Assembly: GCF_900187285.1 (NCBI RefSeq)
Contig: NZ_LT906470.1
Coordinates: 945,501 to 1,009,500, forward strand
From: Veillonella rodentium
Lineage (GTDB): Bacteria; Bacillota; Negativicutes; Veillonellales; Veillonellaceae
DNA: 64,000 bases
Reading direction: 5' to 3'
Shown here: one piece after another, positions 1 through 9,199 of the stretch
How positions within the stretch are numbered: the stretch's first letter is position 1
Layout of the letters: the number at the start of each line of letters is the position of its first letter
Notes under the pieces: generated by a model
What the model was told of the DNA's origin: nothing
What the model saw: only the letters and a program-made list of their open reading frames with translations
Database searches by the model: none
Position numbers and translations under genes: made by a program

Positions 1-1
1 A

Positions 2-1867
2 ACGTTAAAGTCCTATGAAGCTCCGAAAGAGGAATGGCTTGTAGTCACTCCGGATTTTTCTGTTGATCAATTTAGCGGACGTAAAAGAAAACAACGTGAA
101 CTGGCTGCCTATTTGCTTGAGGTTGGGGGTGCTTCCAAGGCTTTATTATTGGCTAAAGGTTATTCCCGTATGGTTATCAAGCAGGTAAGCGAAGCTCATG
201 GTATCGTTGTAGAATCCCGATTCAAAGCTACAAAAACGGTTTTCGATGAGTTATTGACGGAGGAATATAAAATTCCCTTATCAGAGGCGCAACAGAAGGC
301 TTATGAGTCAATTCAATATGCTATGGATCATCATGTTTATCAGCCATTTTTACTTCATGGAGTTACGGGGAGCGGCAAGACACAGATTTATTTGCGAGCT
401 ACCGCTCGCTGCATCAGTCAGGATAAAACCGCTATCATTTTGGTGCCGGAAATTATTTTAACTGATCAGATTGTTCGTCGTTTTGTGGAAACCTTTGGGG
501 ATGAAGTCGTTGTTTTTCATAGTAAACTAACTGTGCAGCAGCGCAATAACAATTGGGAACGATTGCGTCGTAAAGATAGTCATATCATTATCGGCGCTCG
601 GTCCGCAATATTTGCACCGGCCGAAGATATCGGTCTCATCGTTGTCGATGAAGAGCATGATACATCTTATAAGCAGGAAGATATGGTGCGTTATCATGCA
701 AGAAATGTTGCATTATGGCGTGGTGAAGCACATGGATGTCCGGTGATTCTCGGGTCTGCAACACCTTCTGTAGTATCCTATCACAAGGCACAAAACGGTA
801 CATATCGGTTATTGGAGTTACCGAACCGTATTTTTGAACAACCGATGCCTTCCGTATCGATTGTGGATATGAAAGAAGAAATGTTGCACGGTAATTATTC
901 TGTATTTTCCGATGCCATGATGCATCTTATTCAACGTACATTGGATGAGCATAATCAGATGATTATACTTTTGAATCGTCGCGGTTACAGCACATTTGTT
1001 ATGTGTCGTGATTGTGGGGAGACGATTATGTGTCCTCACTGTGATGTGGCTATGGTATATCATCAGGCCGGTGAGGAGTTACGTTGTCATTATTGTGAAC
1101 ATCATGAACCGATTCCTGCTGTTTGTCCAAAATGTAAAAGTAAGCGTATCAAGTTTTTCGGATCCGGCACACAAAAGGTAGAGGAAGAACTGAGAGCCCA
1201 CTTTCAACATGCCCGCATCGCAAGGCTGGATCAGGATGTAACGAAGCATAAGCAAGCAGCGGAGGATATACTTCACGATTTCGGTAATCATAAATATGAT
1301 ATTTTATTGGGTACTCAAATGGTATCTAAAGGGCATGATTTTAAGGGTGTAACTGCCGTTGGCATTTTGACGGCGGATTCAGTTTTAAATATACCCGTTT
1401 ATTCCGCATCGGAGCGAACGTTTGATTTATTGACACAAACGTCAGGACGAGCTGGTCGTGGAGATAAAACTGGTCATGTCGTTATACAAACATATAATCC
1501 TTTAAATTATGCTATAATAAAGAGTAAGACTCATGATTATGTAGGCTTTTATCATGAAGAAATACAGAATCGTGAAGCCCTTGGTTATCCACCGTTCCGT
1601 CAAATGATTCATATGGTCGTACGTCATCAGGATATGAATACGCTGGAATCTGTTGCTAATTGCATAGTAAATGATTTGGAACGTCATAAGGGAAATCTGG
1701 ATATAACAATTAACGGACCTTATGAAACAAGTATCAAAAAGGTTCGTGATATGTACCGTTTAGCGATTATGATTCGCGGTACTGATTTGACTGATATGAA
1801 GAAATATATATATCACTCGTGGATTTTTACGCAAGAAGGATTACTTATCGATGTAGATCCTGTGTAG
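2..1867 (+). CDS. priA: Primosomal protein N' (PriA helicase), 5' truncated
   Basis: Replication-restart 3'-5' DNA helicase that reloads the replisome at stalled forks. The reading frame is open from base 2, so the N-terminal DNA-binding part lies outside the window; 621 residues are visible. They include a Walker A motif GVTGSGKT (about residue 120), the DEEH Walker B box, and a zinc-binding insert with four CxxC pairs (CRDC, CPHC, CHYC, CPKC) that is diagnostic of PriA, followed by the GSGTQ helicase motif and the C-terminal domain. It sits directly upstream of def and fmt, a common Firmicutes order. The family assignment is certain; the true start cannot be seen. Confidence 0.97.
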   Translation, partial: TLKSYEAPKEEWLVVTPDFSVDQFSGRKRKQRELAAYLLEVGGASKALLLAKGYSRMVIKQVSEAHGIVVESRFKATKTVFDELLTEEYKIPLSEAQQKAYESIQYAMDHHVYQPFLLHGVTGSGKTQIYLRATARCISQDKTAIILVPEIILTDQIVRRFVETFGDEVVVFHSKLTVQQRNNNWERLRRKDSHIIIGARSAIFAPAEDIGLIVVDEEHDTSYKQEDMVRYHARNVALWRGEAHGCPVILGSATPSVVSYHKAQNGTYRLLELPNRIFEQPMPSVSIVDMKEEMLHGNYSVFSDAMMHLIQRTLDEHNQMIILLNRRGYSTFVMCRDCGETIMCPHCDVAMVYHQAGEELRCHYCEHHEPIPAVCPKCKSKRIKFFGSGTQKVEEELRAHFQHARIARLDQDVTKHKQAAEDILHDFGNHKYDILLGTQMVSKGHDFKGVTAVGILTADSVLNIPVYSASERTFDLLTQTSGRAGRGDKTGHVVIQTYNPLNYAIIKSKTHDYVGFYHEEIQNREALGYPPFRQMIHMVVRHQDMNTLESVANCIVNDLERHKGNLDITINGPYETSIKKVRDMYRLAIMIRGTDLTDMKKYIYHSWIFTQEGLLIDVDPV

Positions 1868-1880
1868 TGTAGGAGAATTT

Positions 1881-2369
1881 ATGGCGGTATTAGATGTGAT
1901 TAAGGCGGGTCATCCGGTACTGAAACAAGTGGCGGAGCCTGTTGACTATGTAAACAAAAAATTAAGAGCACTTATTGATGATATGGCGGAGACTATGTAT
2001 GAAACTCAAGGGGTTGGCCTTGCAGCGCCACAGGTGGCCGTATCGAAACGCATTATCGTCGTTGATGATCAGGTAGGTAGCGGACTCATCGCTTTAATCA
2101 ATCCTGAGATTATGCATGCTGAAGGTACACAGGTAGGACCGGAAGGGTGTCTAAGTGTTCCCGGTTATTTTGGCGATGTGGAGCGATTTGAAAGGATTAC
2201 CGTGAAGGGGATTGATCCTTATAATAAAAAGGTCACAATTAAAGCCGAAGGATTTTTGGCGCGAATTTTTCAACATGAAATCGATCACTTAGAAGGACAT
2301 TTATTTATTGAAAAAGCGACGAATTTACGATTAATATCGGATCATCCGGAGGAGAAAGAAATTGTCTAG
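1881..2369 (+). CDS. def: Peptide deformylase
   Basis: Metalloenzyme that removes the formyl group from the N-terminal methionine of new proteins. At 162 residues it has normal family length and carries all three signature motifs: GVGLAAPQ, EGCLS (metal-binding Cys) and QHEIDHLEG (HExxH with the two metal-binding His and catalytic Glu). It begins with ATG after an AGGAG site, 13 bases after priA. Its last codons overlap the start of fmt, so deformylase and Met-tRNA formyltransferase, which act on the same formyl group, are translationally coupled. Confidence 0.97.
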   Translation: MAVLDVIKAGHPVLKQVAEPVDYVNKKLRALIDDMAETMYETQGVGLAAPQVAVSKRIIVVDDQVGSGLIALINPEIMHAEGTQVGPEGCLSVPGYFGDVERFERITVKGIDPYNKKVTIKAEGFLARIFQHEIDHLEGHLFIEKATNLRLISDHPEEKEIV

Positions 2370-3369
2370 TAAAAAATCGCTACGTGTTGTATTTATGGGA
2401 ACACCGGATTTTTCCGTTCCCACATTAGAAGCGTTGGTGCGGTCTGACTTTTCTGTTGTAGGCGTATATTGTCAGCCTGATAAACAAAAAGGGCGGGGCA
2501 AACAGGTACAGATGCCGCCCGTAAAAATGGCTGCACTGGCTCATGATTTGCCTGTTTATCAACCTGTTACGTTGCGGGATGAGACGATTCAGGCCCAATT
2601 GGAACAGCTGAATCCGGATATGATCGTTGTCATCGCATATGGAAAGATTTTACCGCCATGGTTAATTCGACTTCCCCAATATGGATGCATCAATATTCAT
2701 GCCTCTGTCTTACCGAAATATAGAGGGGCGGCACCGATTCATTATGCAGTTCTAAATGGTGATAAAGAAACCGGCGTTACCATCATGCATATGGATGATG
2801 GCCTTGATACGGGGGATATTATTGACATTGTTAAGACGGATATTCTGCCGGGGGAAACTACGGGTGAACTTTTTGACCGTATTGCACAACTTGGCGCAGA
2901 TACGATTGTACCTGTTTTACATCGTTGGGTTAACGGTGAAATTAATGCTGTTCCTCAGAATGATGAAGAGGCAACACATACTGCGAAGATTACAAAGGAA
3001 ATGGGGCTTATTGATTGGAATCGGTCGTCCGTATCCATTGTCAATTTGATTCGCGGTCTTAATCCGGCGCCCGGCTGTTATACATTCTTAGGGGGTAAGC
3101 GGTTAAAGATATGGCGTGCAGATTCTGTTGAACAGATTCTTGCTGATGATAATAACATTGTTCTCAACGGTAAATCGGTGATGATCCGATCCGATTGTAC
3201 TCCGGGAACTATTGTTTCACATGCGGACGGATTGATTGTCGCTACCGGAGATCATGGCTTTATCCGTCTTATCGATGTTCAACCGGAGAACAAAAAACGG
3301 ATCAGTGCAAATGATTTTGTAAATGGTCATCAAATAAAGGACGGGATGGTTTTTGGAAACCAAATCTAA
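2362..3369 (+). CDS. fmt: Methionyl-tRNA formyltransferase
   Basis: Formylates Met-tRNA(fMet) with 10-formyl-THF to make the initiator tRNA. The 335-residue protein has the N-terminal formyltransferase fold (MGTPDFSVPTLEAL at the start, then NIHASVLPKYRGAAPI with the catalytic Asn and His, and a DTGDI region) and the C-terminal tRNA-binding domain. The start is TTG inside the end of def (8-base overlap), supported by GGAGGAGAAAG just upstream and by alignment of the first strand to the family N-terminus. The 3' end overlaps the next gene by 17 bases. Confidence 0.96.
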   Translation: MSSKKSLRVVFMGTPDFSVPTLEALVRSDFSVVGVYCQPDKQKGRGKQVQMPPVKMAALAHDLPVYQPVTLRDETIQAQLEQLNPDMIVVIAYGKILPPWLIRLPQYGCINIHASVLPKYRGAAPIHYAVLNGDKETGVTIMHMDDGLDTGDIIDIVKTDILPGETTGELFDRIAQLGADTIVPVLHRWVNGEINAVPQNDEEATHTAKITKEMGLIDWNRSSVSIVNLIRGLNPAPGCYTFLGGKRLKIWRADSVEQILADDNNIVLNGKSVMIRSDCTPGTIVSHADGLIVATGDHGFIRLIDVQPENKKRISANDFVNGHQIKDGMVFGNQI

Positions 3370-4141
3370 GCAATACGAAACATTTCCTTTGTATCTTGTA
3401 CTATCCACTTTGACTTGTGCCATTTTGACCGGGTTTTTGAGCTTTCTCATGTATCTTTTATGGCCCGGACTTTTAAAATTACACTCTATGGCGCCTCTGA
3501 TTATCTGTGTAATTCTGGTTCTAATTATTTGTATCATATGGTTTTTATGTGTTTCATTAATTGTGGCCTCTACGGGGATAGTTAAATTACATCCTGTTAT
3601 TTTGCGCCTAGCAAACCGATTTATATATGGACTGTTTCCTTTATCATTGACCCTCGGTAAATTGAGAGGGATTACAAAGGATCGGTTACGTCAGTCGATG
3701 ATCGATCTGATCAATCATTTGGTCACACTTGATATGTATACTGTTGAATCGGAACGGATTCTTTTATTGACGCCACATTGTCTACAGGAAAGTTCCTGCG
3801 TGCATAAGATAACTCATGATGTAAATAATTGTAAACAGTGCGGCCGATGTCAGGTGGGGGATCTATTACAAATAGCGAGGGACTACGGATGCCGATTTAT
3901 CGTTGTTACCGGCGGGACGTTGGCGCGTCTGAAGGTGGAAGAGGCACGTCCAAAGGCGATTGTGGCCATTGCGTGTGAACGAGATTTAGCAAGCGGTATG
4001 GCTGATGTATTTCCGATTCCTGTAATCGGTGTATTAAATGAGCGCCCTAACGGGCCTTGCTGTAATACAAAGGTTGATTCCGAACGTGTTCGTACAGTAG
4101 TTGAACAATTGATTGGTAGGAATAATCATGATATTAGTTAA
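3353..4141 (+). CDS. DUF116 family membrane protein with cysteine clusters
   Basis: Function unknown. Two long hydrophobic segments (roughly residues 10-40 and 45-75) suggest membrane anchoring. The C-terminal half has a cysteine-rich region, SCVHKI then NNCKQCGRC, and later AIACERDL and NGPCCNT, which is typical of DUF116 proteins and could bind a metal or iron-sulfur centre. The start is TTG at 3353, after an AAAGGACGGGA site and inside fmt; no ATG in frame fits better. The gene overlaps fmt by 17 bases and rsmB by 14, so it is co-translated with formylation and rRNA-modification genes. The family call is from motif memory; the role is open. Confidence 0.85.
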   Translation: METKSKQYETFPLYLVLSTLTCAILTGFLSFLMYLLWPGLLKLHSMAPLIICVILVLIICIIWFLCVSLIVASTGIVKLHPVILRLANRFIYGLFPLSLTLGKLRGITKDRLRQSMIDLINHLVTLDMYTVESERILLLTPHCLQESSCVHKITHDVNNCKQCGRCQVGDLLQIARDYGCRFIVVTGGTLARLKVEEARPKAIVAIACERDLASGMADVFPIPVIGVLNERPNGPCCNTKVDSERVRTVVEQLIGRNNHDIS

Positions 4142-5483
4142 GAATAAGCAACAACCGAATATACGTTTATTGGCTGTGGAAGCATTGTCTGACATCAATC
4201 GCAACGGTGCCTATGCGAATATAAAGCTGCAGGAATATTTGCGAACTTATCATTTAGAGGATTTGGATCGCCGATTCTTCACTGAACTCGTTTATGGGGT
4301 TATTCGCAGAAGAAATTATTTAGATGCCGTTATTGTTCATTTCACTAACAGGCCTATAAAAAAATTATCATCCATGGTCGTTGAGATCTTGCGCCTCGGT
4401 ATTTATCAAATATTATATATGGACAAGGTTCCTGAAAGTGCGGCAGTGAATGAATCTGTTAAATTAGCAAAAAAATTAACGCGAGGTTTATCAGGCTTCG
4501 TCAATGCCGTCATGAGGTCCGTATTGCGTGAAAGGGATAGTATCTCCATCGGTGAATTGGCTACATCTGAAGCGGAAGAAATATCATTTATCTATAACCA
4601 ACCTCTATGGCTTGTGGAATTGTGGTTAAACGAAATGGGAAAAGATAAAACTATAGATCTTTGTTCCTGGTTTAATGAACAATCTCGTTTAACAGCTCGT
4701 ATAAATACGATTAAGGTGAGTGTTGATGAATGCTTACAGGAGTTGCGCGCATTAGGTTGGACCGTTGACCAGGATGAATATATTCCCGAATGTATTTATA
4801 TCGATGGACATCAAGGCCGTTTGGAAAAGGCACGTCCTGTTTTGGACGGTCATATCACGTTTATGGATAAAGCATCCATGCTTGTAGCCCATGTAGTTAA
4901 TCCTCAACCGGGTGAACGTATTCTGGACTGTTGTGCTGCACCCGGTGGCAAGTCAATGCATATGGCAAGCTTAATGGAAAATACAGGCGCTATCATGAGT
5001 TGTGATATATATGAACATAAATTACAATTAATGCGGTCCAATGCCGAACGGCTCGGTGTTTCCATTATCTCCATGAAATTACAGGACGGACGGACCTTGC
5101 CTGATTCGTGGATTAATCAATTTGATCGTGTCCTGGTGGATGCACCATGTTCAGGATTAGGGATTTTACAAAAAAAACTTGATATGCGTTGGCGTAAGTC
5201 GAAAGAGTTACTATGTGAACTGCCGACGTTACAATTGGAAATTCTGGAGCGCGCATCCAAAATGGTGAAGCTAGGGGGCTATCTCATATATTCAACTTGT
5301 ACTTTAAATCACGGTGAAAACGGGGATGTATTAGAAAAGTTTCTGGAACACCATAAAGACTTTGTTATTGAACCTGTAGAATTGAAAGGACTACCTTCAT
5401 CTAAGGATGGTATGATTACAACCTATCCTCCTCGGGATGATATGGATGGATTCTTTATGGCTCGTATGAAGCGCCTATCATAA
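4128..5483 (+). CDS. rsmB: 16S rRNA (cytosine-967-C5)-methyltransferase
   Basis: Methylates C967 of 16S rRNA using SAM. The 451-residue protein has an N-terminal NusB-like RNA-binding domain (LAVEALSDINRNGAYAN, then FTELVYGVIRRR) and a C-terminal NOL1/NOP2/Sun methyltransferase domain with the SAM motif LDCCAAPGGK and two catalytic cysteines in DAPCSGLG and STCTLN. I chose ATG 4128 over an in-frame TTG 15 bases upstream because GGTAGG lies seven bases before the ATG. It overlaps the DUF116 gene by 14 bases and precedes rlmN by 20. Confidence 0.95.
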   Translation: MILVKNKQQPNIRLLAVEALSDINRNGAYANIKLQEYLRTYHLEDLDRRFFTELVYGVIRRRNYLDAVIVHFTNRPIKKLSSMVVEILRLGIYQILYMDKVPESAAVNESVKLAKKLTRGLSGFVNAVMRSVLRERDSISIGELATSEAEEISFIYNQPLWLVELWLNEMGKDKTIDLCSWFNEQSRLTARINTIKVSVDECLQELRALGWTVDQDEYIPECIYIDGHQGRLEKARPVLDGHITFMDKASMLVAHVVNPQPGERILDCCAAPGGKSMHMASLMENTGAIMSCDIYEHKLQLMRSNAERLGVSIISMKLQDGRTLPDSWINQFDRVLVDAPCSGLGILQKKLDMRWRKSKELLCELPTLQLEILERASKMVKLGGYLIYSTCTLNHGENGDVLEKFLEHHKDFVIEPVELKGLPSSKDGMITTYPPRDDMDGFFMARMKRLS

Positions 5484-5503
5484 TCAAAAGAAATGGAGAA
5501 TTT

Positions 5504-6550
5504 ATGATAGAATTACTGGGTAAGTCTTTAGAAGAGTTACAAATTATTTTCAAGAATCATAATATACAAAAATTTCGAGCAAAACAGTTACTTGATTATA
5601 TATATCACAGGTATGTTTTTGACTTTCAGGAAATGACACAGTTTCCAAAAGATTTACGGCAGTGGTTAACGGATAATTGTGTTATATCTATACCTGCATT
5701 AATTACAGAATCGATTGCACCTGACGGCAAGACCCGTAAAATCTTACTGGAAATGAATGACCACAGTAGGGTTGAAGCGGTGTTGATGGAGCAGCATTAC
5801 GGCTATTCCGTATGTGTTTCTTCCCAAGTGGGGTGTGCGATGGGGTGTGTGTTCTGTGCTTCTACGCAGGGCGGTTTATATCGTGATTTAACGGTAGCGG
5901 AAATCGTGGGTCAAGTTGTTATCTTTGGACAAATCATAAAGCAGCCGATTCACTCTGTTGTTGTAATGGGGGCCGGCGAGCCGCTTCAAAATTATGATAA
6001 TGTATTGAATGCTCTTAAGTTATTACATGATCCTACGATCTGTAATATCAGTTATCGTAAGATGACCATTTCTACTTGTGGTTGGGTTCCTAATATATAT
6101 AAGCTCGCTGATGAAGGTTTACCGATTACGCTCGCATTGTCATTGCATGCGACAACTGATGATATTCGACGTAGTATAATGCCTGTAGGAGCTCATTATA
6201 ATTTGACTCAGGTGTTGGATGCGGTAAAATATTATTATGATACGACTCAGCGTCGTATTACCTTTGAATATATTTTGATTGATTCCGTGAATGCCTCCCT
6301 TGATGAGGCTCATGTATTGGGACAAATCTGTAAGGATTTTCCGAATTGCCATGTTAATTTGATTCCTGTTAATGGCAATGAACATATTGATTTATATAAA
6401 CCATCTATGATTAATATGAATAGATTTAAAGATATCGTCGCATCTTACGGTATATCTGTCACTGTACGTAAAGAAATGGGCGATGCAATCCAAGCCGCAT
6501 GTGGACAGCTGAAAGCTGCTCACGGACGGGAAAAGGAGACTTATGAATAA
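5504..6550 (+). CDS. rlmN: Dual-specificity 23S rRNA/tRNA C2-methyladenosine methyltransferase
   Basis: Radical-SAM enzyme that methylates C2 of A2503 in 23S rRNA and of A37 in some tRNAs. At 348 residues it is a normal length. The iron-sulfur motif CAMGCVFC (CxxxCxxC) follows SSQVG, and GAGEPLQNYDN and STCGWVP are typical RlmN blocks. The C-terminal methyl-carrying cysteine is in AACGQL. It starts with ATG after GGAG, and the last 8 bases overlap the phosphatase gene, so translation of the two is coupled. Confidence 0.96.
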   Translation: MIELLGKSLEELQIIFKNHNIQKFRAKQLLDYIYHRYVFDFQEMTQFPKDLRQWLTDNCVISIPALITESIAPDGKTRKILLEMNDHSRVEAVLMEQHYGYSVCVSSQVGCAMGCVFCASTQGGLYRDLTVAEIVGQVVIFGQIIKQPIHSVVVMGAGEPLQNYDNVLNALKLLHDPTICNISYRKMTISTCGWVPNIYKLADEGLPITLALSLHATTDDIRRSIMPVGAHYNLTQVLDAVKYYYDTTQRRITFEYILIDSVNASLDEAHVLGQICKDFPNCHVNLIPVNGNEHIDLYKPSMINMNRFKDIVASYGISVTVRKEMGDAIQAACGQLKAAHGREKETYE

Positions 6551-7244
6551 TTTTGTTGGTTTAAGTAAAATTGGTCTTGTACGGCAGCGTAATGAGGATC
6601 GCTTTTTTATAGACGGTCCTATTTGTGCTGTTACTGATGGTATGGGCGGCTATAGCGGCGGTGAAATTGCCAGCACGTATGCCGTAGATGAAATACGAGA
6701 CTACTTATCCGCTATAGAGCATGTTGAACAGAAGGACTTATGTGATGCTGTCCTTCATGCAAATCAGCGGATTGTCGATCACGTAGCTCATGAAGAACGT
6801 CTGGCTGGAATGGGAACTACCGTAGTGGTAACCGCCATTGATGAAGATAAATTATATTGGGCCAGTGTTGGAGATAGCCGTCTTTATATTTTTAGAGACG
6901 GCGTATTGAGACAAATTACTACGGATCATTCTATGGTACAAGAATTACTGGATTCCGGAGACATTACGAAAGATGAAATGCTTACACATCCTCAAAGAAA
7001 TTTATTGACCCGTGCCGTCGGTGTCGATGAAAATCTCGAGGTTGACAGTGGTGTTGAGACTGTACAAACCGGTGACCGTATCTTGTTGTGTACCGATGGA
7101 TTAAGCGGATATGTAACGGATGAAGATATTGCATCCACTCTGCATGCTATTGATGATAATATGCAAGCTATCGAATCTTTAATGACGGCTGTATATGATG
7201 TCGGTGCCGGAGATAATGTAACTATTGTGGTTGGTACAATCTAG
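6543..7244 (+). CDS. prpC: PP2C-family Ser/Thr protein phosphatase (PrpC/Stp)
   Basis: Metal-dependent phosphatase that opposes the adjacent PASTA kinase. In 233 residues the PP2C motifs appear in order: RQRNEDR (metal Asp and phosphate-binding Arg), VTDGMGGYSGGE, GTTVV, GDSRLY, LLCTDGLSGY and GAGDNVTIV. No signal peptide or membrane helix is present, so it is cytosolic. The start ATG lies within the end of rlmN. A phosphatase-kinase-rsgA-rpe order is widespread in Firmicutes, where the pair controls cell-wall growth and division. Confidence 0.96.
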   Translation: MNNFVGLSKIGLVRQRNEDRFFIDGPICAVTDGMGGYSGGEIASTYAVDEIRDYLSAIEHVEQKDLCDAVLHANQRIVDHVAHEERLAGMGTTVVVTAIDEDKLYWASVGDSRLYIFRDGVLRQITTDHSMVQELLDSGDITKDEMLTHPQRNLLTRAVGVDENLEVDSGVETVQTGDRILLCTDGLSGYVTDEDIASTLHAIDDNMQAIESLMTAVYDVGAGDNVTIVVGTI

Positions 7245-7262
7245 TCTAGAAACGGAGAAATA

Positions 7263-9191
7263 ATGAGTGCTATGAATATAAAGGATATACTTCTAGATAA
7301 TCGATACCGCATCGTTGATAAAATTGGTGTAGGCGGTATGGCGGATGTGTACCTTGGAGAAGATACTTTATTAGGAAGACCTGTAGCTATAAAAATCTTG
7401 CATGCAAATTTTGCTAACGATGATGAATTTGTTAAACGTTTTAAACGTGAAGCACAGGCGGCAGGGAAACTTAATCACCCTAATATCGTCAATATGTATG
7501 ATGTAGGTTTTGATCAGAATTTACATTATATTATTATGGAATATGTTGACGGAGAAACGTTAAAGGAATATATAACGCGTCATGGTCGATTGTCTATTGA
7601 TGAAGCTGTGAAATTCACTATTGCTATTGCGGAAGGCCTCGAACACGCTCATGCGATGGGGATAGTTCATTGTGATATCAAACCTCATAATGTGATAATT
7701 ACTCGTACGGGTCGTGTAAAAGTAACGGACTTTGGTATTGCGCGCGCTATGAATGCGACAAATACAGTAATGTATACCAATTCCATTTTGGGATCCGCCC
7801 ATTACTTATCACCTGAACAAGCTAGCGGTAAGCCTATTGATGGAAATACGGACATTTATTCGTTAGGTGTTGTGCTTTACGAAATGTTGACGGGTCGTGT
7901 GCCGTTTGAGGGAGAGACACCGATTGCGGTAGCTTTAAAACATGTGCGTGAAAAGGTTACGCCGCCGACTAGATACAATCCATCTATCCCGCCGCTTTTA
8001 GAGGCGGTTGTGATGAAAGCACTGGCAAAAAATCCTGCTGATCGATTTGAGTCAATCTCGGATATGATTAGTGATTTGCGGCTTTCACAAGGATTTACAA
8101 TGGGAAAAACGCAACGTCATGAACCATATGATTTTGCGACACAGATGATTCCTGCGGTGGACCCTGACGCACTGGAGGATTTCAATATCGATAGAGAGAG
8201 TAGTCAGAAAGTTGAGAGTAAAAAGAAGCGTATGTTGAATAAAATTGCGTCTATCCCGCAGAAATACATTGTTCTAGGGGCGGCTGTCATCTTTTTAATC
8301 GCCTTTTTAGGAGCATTTTTAACTTATGGTAATTTCTGGAGTAATACAACTGTAGATGTGCCTAATGTAGTAGGCAAACAGGTATCCGTCGCTAAAAATA
8401 TTTTAGAAGATAAACATCTACGCGTGTCTACCAGTGAGGTTACAAATTCTGATGTGCCTGCAGGACAAGTCATTTCTCAAACGCCGAATGCCGGTGAAAA
8501 GGTTAAAGAACAACGTACAATTCATCTCGTTGTTTCAAAAGGCGTAGGGGATCTTACGGTTCCGGACTTATCCGGTCTGACGGTGGATCAAGCTCGTCAG
8601 CGCCTCAAAGATTTAGGACTTGTTGTAGGTAAGATTACACAAGAGAGTGTAGACGGAAAGCCTGACGGTGTCATTATCGCGCAAACGCCATCCGGTGATT
8701 CCAAGGTGTCTAAAGGTGCTACAATCGACCTTGTGGTAAATAAGGCGAAGGTAAAAAAAGTTAAGGTACCTAATGTAGTGGGCATGTCTTTAAAAGAGGC
8801 CCGCGATGCATTAAGTGCGGTTAATATCGCTGTAAATCAGGTGGCCGGTTCTGCAGAGGATAAATCTGTGGTAACAGAACAAAGTCTCAAAGCCGGCGAT
8901 GAGGTAGATGAAGGTTCGTCCTTAAATCTTACGACCGAATATAAGGACAAAAAGAAGGACGAGTCCAAACAAAGCGGCAATAAAACAACCGGAACCGTTG
9001 ACGTAACAGTACCACCGGGATCAAAAAATCAGGAACTGAAGATCATCGTAAAAGATGATGAAGGTTCTGCCGTAATTTACGATGATACGAATAAACCTGG
9101 TGACCGCATAGTTAAAAAAGTATCAGGTGTCGGTAATGTTCGTATCGAAGTGTATCTCAATGGCGCATTAGTTCAAGATACGGCATTATAA
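7263..9191 (+). CDS. prkC: PASTA-domain Ser/Thr protein kinase (PrkC/Stk)
   Basis: Membrane Ser/Thr kinase that senses peptidoglycan fragments. The cytosolic kinase domain (residues about 13-275) has the glycine loop IGVGGMADVYLG, VAIKIL with the ATP-binding Lys, HCDIKPHN, VTDFGIA and SPEQA. HCD replaces the usual HRD, a substitution I also associate with clostridial PrkC proteins. One transmembrane helix (about 338-360) leads to three extracellular PASTA repeats, marked by VDVPNVVG, LTVPDLSG and VKVPNVVG, and a charged Gly/Lys/Ser-rich tail ending in a small beta-like domain. It follows prpC by 18 bases after a GGAG site. Confidence 0.96.
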   Translation: MSAMNIKDILLDNRYRIVDKIGVGGMADVYLGEDTLLGRPVAIKILHANFANDDEFVKRFKREAQAAGKLNHPNIVNMYDVGFDQNLHYIIMEYVDGETLKEYITRHGRLSIDEAVKFTIAIAEGLEHAHAMGIVHCDIKPHNVIITRTGRVKVTDFGIARAMNATNTVMYTNSILGSAHYLSPEQASGKPIDGNTDIYSLGVVLYEMLTGRVPFEGETPIAVALKHVREKVTPPTRYNPSIPPLLEAVVMKALAKNPADRFESISDMISDLRLSQGFTMGKTQRHEPYDFATQMIPAVDPDALEDFNIDRESSQKVESKKKRMLNKIASIPQKYIVLGAAVIFLIAFLGAFLTYGNFWSNTTVDVPNVVGKQVSVAKNILEDKHLRVSTSEVTNSDVPAGQVISQTPNAGEKVKEQRTIHLVVSKGVGDLTVPDLSGLTVDQARQRLKDLGLVVGKITQESVDGKPDGVIIAQTPSGDSKVSKGATIDLVVNKAKVKKVKVPNVVGMSLKEARDALSAVNIAVNQVAGSAEDKSVVTEQSLKAGDEVDEGSSLNLTTEYKDKKKDESKQSGNKTTGTVDVTVPPGSKNQELKIIVKDDEGSAVIYDDTNKPGDRIVKKVSGVGNVRIEVYLNGALVQDTAL

Positions 9192-9199
9192 GAGGCAGT

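Noticed and set aside
8340-8960. Tandem DNA repeat in the kinase gene
   Set aside because: The periodicity comes from three PASTA domains that are diverged at the nucleotide level.
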